Assembly (NCBI GenBank): GCA_025980625.1
Contig: JAICXG010000184.1
Location: 1 to 5,652, forward strand
From: Chthoniobacterales bacterium
GTDB taxonomy: Bacteria > Verrucomicrobiota > Verrucomicrobiia > Chthoniobacterales > UBA10450
Direction of reading: 5' to 3'
DNA length: 5,652 nucleotides
A model generated the notes under the pieces. That model was not told the DNA's origin, ran no database searches, and saw nothing but the letters and a program-made list of their open reading frames with translations. The position numbers and the translations under genes are program-made. Shown piece by piece: positions 1 through 5,645 of the stretch; positions within the stretch are counted from its first letter, which is position 1; every line of letters starts with the position of its first letter.

Positions 1-647
1 CGCCGCTCGATCGGATTCGGGGGCGGACCGGAGAAAATCCCGTAAAGCGGCGCGATGAAATTGATCGGGTCGTGTTGAACCGGAAATTTCCATCCCGGCG
101 GCATCACGCCCGTAATCGTATACGGCTTGTCGGCCATCGTGGATTGTTTGCCGATGATCTTTGGGTCGCCCCCGAAGCGGCGTTGCCAAAATTCGTAACT
201 GATCACGACCACCCGGGTCGCGTCAGGCTTTTCGTCCTCCCGCGAAAAACCGCGCCCGAGCAGCGGCTGCGTTCCCAGGACTTGGAAGATGTCGGAGGTT
301 GCGGCCAGCCCGGGAACGTCCTCGGAGTTGGCGCCGGTGCCCCAGATGGCGGAAACGTTGGTGAACGCGGCCAGCGCGCTGAAGGTGTGATTCTGTGCCC
401 GCAGATCGAGATAATCGGGATAGGAATGAACCTGCTTGTCTTCACCGGGGTGCTGCGGTGCTGTCGCCCAGACCATGGCGAGGCGATCGGGATTTGGAAA
501 AGGGAGCGAGCGCAGCAGGACGGTGTCGATGACACTGAAGATGGCGCTGTTGGCGCCGATGCCTAACGACAGAGTGAGGATGGCGATGAAGGTGAAGCCG
601 GGTGATTTCACCAGCATGCGAAAGGCGTAGCGGAGATCAGTTATCAT
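1..647 (-). CDS. ADOP-type MacB/FtsX-like ABC transporter permease, N-terminal part (cut by the window edge)
   Basis: An open frame runs from an ATG at 647 off the left edge and gives 215 residues with no stop. It begins MITDLRYAFRMLVKSPGF, the usual ADOP opening. A first membrane segment follows at about residues 18-42 (contains LGIGANSAIFSVIDTVLLR), then the start of the extracytoplasmic MacB_PCD-like domain (YPDYLDLR near 80, LGRGFSRED near 136-144, FWQRRFGGDPKIIGK near 157-171, ITGVMPPGW near 181-189). By hand count 35 of the first 50 residues match the 815-residue permease in this window, so it is closer to that gene than to its immediate neighbour (28 of 50 between those two). I chose this start because it aligns with both complete paralogues; no Shine-Dalgarno sequence precedes it. 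Family members probably work as membrane parts of MacB-type transporters, but substrate and ATPase are unknown here. About three quarters of the protein lies outside the window, so integrity cannot be judged. Confidence 0.93.
   Translation of the reverse strand, partial: MITDLRYAFRMLVKSPGFTFIAILTLSLGIGANSAIFSVIDTVLLRSLPFPNPDRLAMVWATAPQHPGEDKQVHSYPDYLDLRAQNHTFSALAAFTNVSAIWGTGANSEDVPGLAATSDIFQVLGTQPLLGRGFSREDEKPDATRVVVISYEFWQRRFGGDPKIIGKQSTMADKPYTITGVMPPGWKFPVQHDPINFIAPLYGIFSGPPPNPIER
561..569 (-). repeat. Dispersed word TCGTTAGGC, copy 1
   Basis: Exact copy on the minus strand, followed by A. It lies in permease 3, read TCG TTA GGC (Ser27-Leu28-Gly29, in helix 1). The paralogues encode similar residues there with different bases, so the word is not fixed by the protein. 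Confidence 0.85.
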
Positions 648-653
648 AGTGGT

Positions 654-719
654 TTAGGCGGAGCGTTGAAGCGTGGAAGCGTGAATGATTACATCGGCCG
701 AATCTCGATTCTTCAGCAT
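654..719 (-). CDS. Possible 21-codon leader or relic reading frame in the spacer
   Basis: The duplicated ATG CTG AA at the end of direct repeat B continues as an open frame of 21 codons. It ends in TAA six bases before the ATG of permease 3. The predicted peptide starts MLKNRDSADV and has no recognisable domain, signal or membrane segment. It may be translated and couple permease 3 to permease 2, or it may be a chance remnant of the repeat. Nothing but the start, the stop and the tight spacing supports it. Confidence 0.2.
   Translation of the reverse strand: MLKNRDSADVIIHASTLQRSA
668..683. repeat. Two tandem GAAGCGTG octamers
   Basis: GAAGCGTG at 668-675 is followed directly by a second identical copy at 676-683, with a degenerate related heptamer (GAGCGTT) at 661-667. 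The repeat lies in the non-coding spacer upstream of permease 3. It could be a small expanding tandem repeat; no function can be read from it. Confidence 0.6.
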
Positions 720-790
720 CTCGTTAGGCGAAATTCATTCGTAGCGAAGCGCGACCATCGGGTCGACCCGGGTGGCTCGGCGCGCCGGGA
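712..790. repeat. Direct repeat copy B, end of permease 2 into the spacer before permease 3
   Basis: This is the second copy of the 65-bp perfect (78/79 extended) direct repeat whose partner is at 3154-3232. It covers the final codons of permease 2, its TGA, the word copy at 721-729, and an ATG CTG AA that here does not open a permease. The two copies bracket a 2442-bp unit holding essentially all of permease 2 in the same orientation, so recombination between them would remove that gene and leave permease 1 with an intact end. Confidence 0.95.
721..729 (+). repeat. Dispersed word TCGTTAGGC, copy 2
   Basis: Exact plus-strand copy, followed by G. It is non-coding, five bases behind the stop codon of permease 2, inside direct repeat B. 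Confidence 0.85.
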
Positions 791-3161
791 TGACGCTGGC
801 AACAAGCGACACCGCCGTCATGACAAGGGCTGTCGTGAGCAGGATTGCGACGGGCAGCGCGGGCACGTTGAAGAGGACGCTTTGCATCGCTCTTTCTGCC
901 AGCCACGCACCGACCAAGCCGAAAAGCATCCCGGCGCCGAGGAGGCGCACGCCTAACGAGATGAATTGGGTCCCGATCTGTTCGCGTCGCGCTCCGAGCG
1001 CCATCCGAATCCCGATCTCGCGACGACGTTGCGCTACGGCATAACTCAACACGCCATAGGTTCCGATTGCTGCCAGGAGTAGCGCGACTCCGGCGAAAAT
1101 TCCGGCTAGCAGCGCCGGCGAGCGGCGCGCGATCAGGCTCTCCGCGATGCGCGTCTCCATCGAGCGGAGGTTGTCGATGGCCAGGTCGGGATTGGTCAGG
1201 CGGACCAGTTTCCGCAGCGTCTCAGCAAACGCTTCCGGGCGCTGGTTCGTGCGGGTGACGACGAAGACGTTGATGCCGTCGGAATCCTTGAACGGCAGGT
1301 AGACCGCGCCCTGCCCCTGCGGTTCCGTGAGTTCCGCTTGTTTTACCGCGCCGACGACACCGACAATGGTGAACAGTTTTGCGTCATCCGAGTTGCTGCC
1401 TTCAAATACGCGGTGACTAAGCGCGCCGCCATTAGGCCAATAGCGCCGGGCGAAGTCTTCGTCCACTACACAGACCCGGTTCGCGCGATGAGAGTCGGCC
1501 GAAGTCAAAAACCGGCCTGCGCGCAGAGGGATGCCGAGCGCGGTGAAGTAATCGCCCGTGACTTGATAGAGATAGTGACCCTGCAATGACTCGCCCGCCG
1601 CCCGCACATATCCCTTCGGTGTAACTGCAGTCTTTCCGCTTTCTCCGCTTAGGGGCACGTTTGTGATCGCTCCCGCTGCCGCGACTCCCGGTTGCCGACC
1701 AATTGCTTCCAGCAAGCGATCGAGGAAAGGGCGGGCGTTATAGCTAAACGGCACCGTCACTTCCCCGGTGAGAACGTGATCGGCACGGAAACCTGGAGAA
1801 ACCGCCATCACCTTTTTCAAGCTCAACCCGAGAAGCGCGGCGCCAGCCAGCAGAACGAAGGCTAGAGCAATTTGCGCGACGATGAATCCGTGGCGCAAAC
1901 GTTGCGCGGCGCGACTGATCGTGCCGGAGCGTGATTCCGATTGGAGCGCGTGCGCCAGATGAGTGCTCAGGTTGAAACAGGCGACCGGCACGGCGATAAC
2001 GATTCCGAGAACCACGGCGCCGACGAGACCGATTGACGCCAGCCAGCCATCGAACGCGATGTGCGCGCCGAGCGGCAAGCGATTTGCCCCGAGAACTTCG
2101 AGCAACCGAATTCCCCACGCGCCCACCGTCAGGCCGAGCAATCCGCCGGCGAAAGTCAGGAGAACGCTTTCGATCATTACCTGCCTAACGACATGCGCGC
2201 GACTCGCGCCCATCGATCGGCGGATCGCCATTTCTTTCGCGCGACCACTCGCGCGGATCAGAAGGAGGTTCACCAGATTAACCGCTCCGATGAGCAAAAG
2301 AAAAAACACGCCAGCCTGCATCAGCAAAAGGGTTGGACGAACCGAGCGGACGTGCTCCGCACGCAATTGCCTAACGAGTGATCGGAAGCCGGCTTCGGCC
2401 ATCGCTTTCGCCTCGAGGTCATCTTTCTCGACGGCGGCGTTATGCGCGTCGATTTGCGATTGCGCTTCGGCAATGGTCGCGCCCGGTTTCAAGCGCGCGA
2501 TCATGTGCGTGCCGCCGCCGCCCGAATGGCGCTGCTGCGGCGTGCGGTCCTCGGGCCTGGACCTTATCGGCAGAAAGAGACGCGCTTCTGGGGAAAGGAA
2601 TCGAAAATCAGGAGGCAACACGCCGACGACCCTTCTCGGCATCGTGTTCACGCGGATATCGCGGCCGAGGACGTTTGGATCGGAATTAAGCCGCTGCCGC
2701 CAATAGGCGTCGGTCACGATGGCCACTCCGTTGTTGTCGGCCACCTCCGCTTCGGCTTCGGTGAAGGTGCGACCCAGCGCAAGATTGGCCCCGAGGGTCG
2801 CGAAAAAATCCGGCGAGACGCGCATGATTTGTGTCTGCTCGGCCGCACCGGTTTCGCCGACCACTTCGCTCCCATAACGAAAAATGGAAAGGCTCGCGAA
2901 AGCGGGAATGTGGCCGCGCCGCTCGTAGTAATTCGTCAGGGAAGAACCGTCATTCTCGACCCCGGCTTTCGGATACGTGTTGTAAATCGAAAGGAGTTGA
3001 TCGGATTGCGGAAATGGCAGCGGCCGCAAGAGGATGGAATCGATCACCGCGAAGATCGCGAGGTTTGCCCCGAGACAGATCGCGACCGTGGCCAGCGCGG
3101 TCAGGGTGAAAGCCGGATCTTTGCGAAGCTGGCGAAACGCGAAGCGGAGATCGTTCAGCAT
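735..3161 (-). CDS. ADOP-type MacB/FtsX-like ABC transporter permease, 808 aa (permease 2)
   Basis: This is a full-length member of the duplicated orphan permease family (about 800 aa). Order of parts: N-terminal DLRFAFRQLRKDPAF and first membrane helix (about 18-41); extracytoplasmic MacB_PCD-like domain (about 45-270, with LGRTFTEAE, VLGRDIRV and IARLKPGATI); three helices of the first FtsX domain (about 278-302, 331-353, 374-396) with the cytoplasmic loop KEMAIRRSMGASRAHVVRQ; a fifth helix (about 425-447); a second extracytoplasmic domain (about 455-670); and a second FtsX domain (helices about 683-708, 733-756, 770-791, loop RREIGIRMALGARREQIG). It ends with the family tail PARRATRVDPMVALRYE. 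Eight helices suggest two fused MacB-like halves, an inference from the repeat pattern. Unusual points: CLGANLAIF replaces the common GIGAN(T/S)AIF in helix 1, and GGGG occurs at 214-217. The start ATG lies 15 nt behind the previous stop, suggesting coupled translation. No ATPase is adjacent, and the substrate is unknown. Confidence 0.95.
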   Translation of the reverse strand: MLNDLRFAFRQLRKDPAFTLTALATVAICLGANLAIFAVIDSILLRPLPFPQSDQLLSIYNTYPKAGVENDGSSLTNYYERRGHIPAFASLSIFRYGSEVVGETGAAEQTQIMRVSPDFFATLGANLALGRTFTEAEAEVADNNGVAIVTDAYWRQRLNSDPNVLGRDIRVNTMPRRVVGVLPPDFRFLSPEARLFLPIRSRPEDRTPQQRHSGGGGTHMIARLKPGATIAEAQSQIDAHNAAVEKDDLEAKAMAEAGFRSLVRQLRAEHVRSVRPTLLLMQAGVFFLLLIGAVNLVNLLLIRASGRAKEMAIRRSMGASRAHVVRQVMIESVLLTFAGGLLGLTVGAWGIRLLEVLGANRLPLGAHIAFDGWLASIGLVGAVVLGIVIAVPVACFNLSTHLAHALQSESRSGTISRAAQRLRHGFIVAQIALAFVLLAGAALLGLSLKKVMAVSPGFRADHVLTGEVTVPFSYNARPFLDRLLEAIGRQPGVAAAGAITNVPLSGESGKTAVTPKGYVRAAGESLQGHYLYQVTGDYFTALGIPLRAGRFLTSADSHRANRVCVVDEDFARRYWPNGGALSHRVFEGSNSDDAKLFTIVGVVGAVKQAELTEPQGQGAVYLPFKDSDGINVFVVTRTNQRPEAFAETLRKLVRLTNPDLAIDNLRSMETRIAESLIARRSPALLAGIFAGVALLLAAIGTYGVLSYAVAQRRREIGIRMALGARREQIGTQFISLGVRLLGAGMLFGLVGAWLAERAMQSVLFNVPALPVAILLTTALVMTAVSLVASVIPARRATRVDPMVALRYE
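951..959 (-). repeat. Dispersed word TCGTTAGGC, copy 3
   Basis: Exact minus-strand copy, followed by G. It lies in permease 2, read TCG TTA GGC (Ser735-Leu736-Gly737). The matching site in permease 1 lacks it. Confidence 0.85.
2183..2191 (-). repeat. Dispersed word TCGTTAGGC, copy 4
   Basis: Exact minus-strand copy, followed by A. It lies in permease 2 across codons 324-327 (Val-Val-Arg-Gln), in a different frame from copies 1 and 3, and uses the AGG arginine codon. Confidence 0.85.
2369..2377 (-). repeat. Dispersed word TCGTTAGGC, copy 5
   Basis: Exact minus-strand copy, followed by A. It lies in permease 2 across codons 262-265 (Leu-Val-Arg-Gln), again with AGG for arginine. Confidence 0.85.
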
Positions 3162-3232
3162 CTCGTTAGGCGAAATTCATTCGTAGCGAAGCGCGACCAT
3201 CGGGTCGACCCGGGTGGCGCGGCGCGCCGGGA
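3154..3232. repeat. Direct repeat copy A, end of permease 1 to start of permease 2
   Basis: Positions 3154-3218 match 712-776 base for base (65 bp, offset 2442). After one mismatch, 13 more bases match, giving 78 of 79. Read along the genes, the repeat covers the codons for the end of permease 1, the TGA, the 15-nt gap with one copy of the TCGTTAGGC word, and the ATG CTG AA opening of permease 2. Outside these limits the two copies diverge at once. Identity includes synonymous and non-coding positions, which points to recent recombination or duplication rather than protein constraint. Confidence 0.95.
3163..3171 (+). repeat. Dispersed word TCGTTAGGC, copy 6
   Basis: Exact plus-strand copy, followed by G. 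It occupies most of the 15-nt gap between the stop of permease 1 and the ATG of permease 2, inside direct repeat A. Confidence 0.85.
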
Positions 3233-5624
3233 ACCAGCAGGCAAGCAGTGTCACACCGGCGAGAGCCAGGATCGCGATGAGCAATGCACCGGGATCGAAG
3301 CTCCCGACGCCGTAGAGCAGACTCGTCAATGCCCGGCCCGCGGCGGCTGCGCCTAACAATCCCAGGGCGAGGCCGGTTCCCACAAGCAGGAGCCCGCGCC
3401 CGAGGGCGAGCCGGAAAACGTCCTCGCGCGGCGCGCCGAGGGCGAGGCGGATGCCAAACTCGCGCGTCCGTTGCGCCACGCTCAGCGCCATCACGCCGTA
3501 GAGGCCGACGCTCGCGAGCACGAGGGCGAGGGCGGCAAAGGCGCCGAGCAATGTCATCGTTAGGCGACGGGTCGCGAGGGCTTGCGAAATGTTCTTCTGC
3601 ATCGTCGAGATGGATGCGACTGGCTGGTCCGGGTCGATTTCCTGCACCTGCCTAACGACCGCTTCGGCCAGCGCCATCGGCTCACCGAGCTTCGTCCGGA
3701 CGACGAGATTGTTGTCGTGCACCGGCATCTGCGCCTCGGAGAAATAGATCTGCGGCAGGTTAAGGCGGTCGAACTCCTCACCCGGCACATCGCTCCGCAC
3801 ATGCGGGACCACGCCCACGACCGTGAGCGGCGGCGGATTCTTGGCCAGGGTTTGATTATCATCAACCCGGCGGCCGATCGGGTTCTCGTTAGGGAAAAAC
3901 CTGCGCACGAAAAGATCGTCAACGATAACGGAACGGGGACGGCCGAGCACTTCCCGCTCGTCGAAGCTGCGCCCGCGCAGGATCGGCATTTTGAGCACCT
4001 TGAAATAATTGTTTGTAATCACGTTTACTTCCGCCGAGGGCTCGTGGCCGGGCGGGCTCGGGGGCGTGCCAGTGATGTGGACCGAGCTGTCCCATTCCGT
4101 CTCATCAAAGGGAATGTTCTCGCCGGTCGCGGCGGCGAGCACGCCCGGCAAGGTTTCGACGCGCTTGACTAGATCGCGATAAAAGGCGTCCACTTTTTCA
4201 TCCGAATTGTAGCGCGCTTCGGGGAGCGTGAGCGTCATGGTAAGAATCCCGCCCGGCTCAAACCCGAGCGGTGCGGTTTGCGAGCGCCAGAAACTTTTCA
4301 AGGTCAGTCCGGCCCCCGCGAGCAGGACGAGAGCGAGCGCGACCTGGCTGATGACGAGCGCACCGCGCGCGCGTTGGCGCGCGCTCCCGTCGCTCGCGCC
4401 GCGCGTACCGGCTTCGTGCAAGACGGCGCTGAGCGAAGCGAGCCGCGAGACGCGCCAGGCCGGCCACATGCCGGCGAGAATGCCGCAGACGATCGCGATT
4501 CCCGCAGTAAAACTGAGGGTCGCGAAATCAAGCCGGGTCTCTTTGAAGCGCGCGGCGTGCACTGGGCTGAGGGCGTGGATCGCGTCAAAACTCCAGATCG
4601 CAATGACCAGCCCGACGGCGGCGCCGATGAGCGCGAGCAAGGTGCTTTCAATCAAAAGGAGGCGCACCAAACGCCAGCGACTGGCGCCCATCGCCGCGCG
4701 CACCGCCAGCTCTTTGCTGCGCGAAAGCGCGCGCGCCAGTTGCAGGTTGGCCACGTTCGCGCAGGCGATGAGGAGCACGCAGGCGACAGCGATGAGGAGA
4801 AGATTGAGGCTCGCGCGATAATCGCCGACCGTCGCCTCGAGCAAGCGGCGGACATTCACCCGCCGGCCGGTGTTGGAGTCGGGATAACGCTTCTCGAGGT
4901 TGCGCGCGATGTTGTCGAATTCGGCTCGCGCCTTTTCCAACGTCACGCCCGGTTTGAGCCGGCCGATCGCGGTGAAGCCCGGGTGGTAGTTGCGCTCAAC
5001 CACGGTCTTGTCGGCCCGGAGATCGCTAAAGGGGATGAAGACCTGCGCGTCGCGAATCACCTGCATCTCTGCCGGGAAGACGCCGACAATTTCGCGCGGC
5101 ACGGTGTCGACGATCAGCTTCTTGCCAATGACGTTCCTCGCTCCGCCGAAACGCCGTTTCCATAAACCTTCGCTGATCAAGGTCACTCTCGGTCCGTTCG
5201 GCACATCTTCCGCCTCGGTGAAGTTGCGCCCGAGGATCGGTGGCAGCTGAATGATGCTGAGGAAATTTGCCGTGATCGAACCGGCGTTGACCCGCTCCGG
5301 CGCTGTCTCCTGGGTGGCGCTGGAGAGATTCATCGATTCGTGCCTAACGAGAGCGAGATCGGTCAGGGTGTGCTGCGACGCACGCCAGTCGAGGTAATTC
5401 GGATAACTGACCGAGCCGGTGTCGAAGAGTCCGAGCACGCGCTCGCGAAGGAGGAGGAGCTGTTCGGAATGCGGATAGGGCAAGGCCCGCAGGAGAACGG
5501 CATCGACCACGCTGAAGATGGCGGTGTTAGCGCCAATCCCAAGGGCGAGCGCCGCGACCGCGATAACGCTGAAGGCGGGCGATTTGAGCAGCATTCGGAG
5601 GGCGTAGCGAAGATCAGCGAGCAT
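3177..5624 (-). CDS. ADOP-type MacB/FtsX-like ABC transporter permease, 815 aa (permease 1)
   Basis: This is a full-length duplicated orphan permease, first in the visible array. The N-terminus MLADLRYALRMLLKSPAF leads into helix 1 (about 18-41, LGIGANTAIFSVVDAVLLR). An extracytoplasmic MacB_PCD-like domain covers about 45-265 (LGRNFTEAED, LWKRRFGGARNVIGKK, IGRLKPGVTLE). FtsX helices follow at about 272-295, 324-346 and 368-390, with the cytoplasmic loop SKELAVRAAMGASRWRLVR. A linker precedes helix 5 (about 421-443), then a second extracytoplasmic domain (about 450-680, with LRGRSFDERE and FFPNENPIGRR). The last FtsX domain has helices at about 690-713, 742-763 and 778-798 and loop TREFGIRLALGAPREDVFR. 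The tail PARRATRVDPMVALRYE matches permease 2 exactly. MacB relatives couple cytoplasmic ATP hydrolysis to movements outside the membrane; which ATPase would serve this protein is not visible. The start was chosen by alignment with the paralogues; no clear Shine-Dalgarno sequence precedes it. Only 28 nt upstream are in view, so no promoter can be called. Confidence 0.95.
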   Translation of the reverse strand: MLADLRYALRMLLKSPAFSVIAVAALALGIGANTAIFSVVDAVLLRALPYPHSEQLLLLRERVLGLFDTGSVSYPNYLDWRASQHTLTDLALVRHESMNLSSATQETAPERVNAGSITANFLSIIQLPPILGRNFTEAEDVPNGPRVTLISEGLWKRRFGGARNVIGKKLIVDTVPREIVGVFPAEMQVIRDAQVFIPFSDLRADKTVVERNYHPGFTAIGRLKPGVTLEKARAEFDNIARNLEKRYPDSNTGRRVNVRRLLEATVGDYRASLNLLLIAVACVLLIACANVANLQLARALSRSKELAVRAAMGASRWRLVRLLLIESTLLALIGAAVGLVIAIWSFDAIHALSPVHAARFKETRLDFATLSFTAGIAIVCGILAGMWPAWRVSRLASLSAVLHEAGTRGASDGSARQRARGALVISQVALALVLLAGAGLTLKSFWRSQTAPLGFEPGGILTMTLTLPEARYNSDEKVDAFYRDLVKRVETLPGVLAAATGENIPFDETEWDSSVHITGTPPSPPGHEPSAEVNVITNNYFKVLKMPILRGRSFDEREVLGRPRSVIVDDLFVRRFFPNENPIGRRVDDNQTLAKNPPPLTVVGVVPHVRSDVPGEEFDRLNLPQIYFSEAQMPVHDNNLVVRTKLGEPMALAEAVVRQVQEIDPDQPVASISTMQKNISQALATRRLTMTLLGAFAALALVLASVGLYGVMALSVAQRTREFGIRLALGAPREDVFRLALGRGLLLVGTGLALGLLGAAAAGRALTSLLYGVGSFDPGALLIAILALAGVTLLACWFPARRATRVDPMVALRYE
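3351..3359 (-). repeat. One-mismatch variant of the dispersed word (TTGTTAGGC)
   Basis: This differs from the word at the second base. It lies in permease 1, read TTG TTA GGC (Leu756-Leu757-Gly758), and is followed by G as the exact copies allow. It may be a decayed or unselected copy. Confidence 0.4.
3557..3565 (+). repeat. Dispersed word TCGTTAGGC, copy 7
   Basis: Exact plus-strand copy, followed by G. It lies in permease 1 and is read from the opposite strand as CGC CTA ACG A (Arg687-Leu688-Thr689). This is a third coding context, and it uses the CTA leucine codon. Confidence 0.85.
3650..3658 (-). repeat. Dispersed word TCGTTAGGC, copy 8
   Basis: Exact minus-strand copy, followed by A. 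It lies in permease 1 across codons 656-659 (Val-Val-Arg-Gln), with AGG for arginine. Confidence 0.85.
3886..3894 (+). repeat. One-mismatch variant of the dispersed word (TCGTTAGGG)
   Basis: This differs from the word at the last base. On the gene strand it reads CCT AAC GAG (Pro578-Asn579-Glu580) in permease 1. The protein motif FPNE-NPIG is common in this family, so this variant could be chance. Confidence 0.3.
5342..5350 (-). repeat. Dispersed word TCGTTAGGC, copy 9
   Basis: Exact minus-strand copy, followed by A. It lies in permease 1 across codons 92-95 (Leu-Val-Arg-His), in the first extracytoplasmic domain. Confidence 0.85.
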
Positions 5625-5634
5625 AGGAATTCAG

Positions 5635-5643
5635 TCGTTAGGC
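5635..5643 (+). repeat. Dispersed word TCGTTAGGC, copy 10
   Basis: Exact plus-strand copy, followed by A. It is non-coding, in the 28-nt leader of permease 1, and two bases behind a GAA TGA that may end an upstream gene. Confidence 0.85.
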
Positions 5644-5645
5644 AA

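Larger units (their letters stand above)
648..734. other. 87-nt spacer between permease 2 and permease 3
   Basis: This gap has no recognisable terminator, and no Shine-Dalgarno sequence lies before the ATG at 647. It contains one exact copy of the nine-base word, the outer part of direct repeat B, an unused ATG at 719-717, and two adjacent octamers GAAGCGTG. It is much longer than the 15-nt gap between permeases 1 and 2, although both gaps start with the same bases behind the stop. Confidence 0.7.

Noticed and set aside
72..566. A 164-codon plus-strand frame at the left end
   Set aside because: It is antisense to the partial third permease, whose minus-strand translation gives a clear family N-terminus throughout this stretch.
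648..734. A true integron attC site in the spacer
   Set aside because: The two core-like words in the spacer (GCCTAACGA and GCCTAAACC on the gene strand) are in direct, not inverted, order, and no inner paired arms are seen.
3162..3176. Terminator or promoter in the gap between permeases 1 and 2
   Set aside because: The gap is only 15 nt and holds the nine-base word; there is no room for a hairpin with a T-run or for spaced -35 and -10 elements.
2442..3356. A 304-codon plus-strand open frame, and similar long plus-strand frames at 4278-5165, 3582-4172, 1963-2706 and 4228-4821
   Set aside because: They lie antisense to two well-supported permease genes, give arginine-rich, low-complexity proteins without recognisable domains, and are expected shadows of GC-rich coding sequence.
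4367..4384. GC-only hairpin (7-bp stem GCGCGCG/CGCGCGC, loop TTGG)
   Set aside because: It lies inside permease 1, encodes Ala/Arg/Gln codons of the linker before helix 5, has no U-tract on either strand, and is easily produced by GC-rich arginine and alanine codons.
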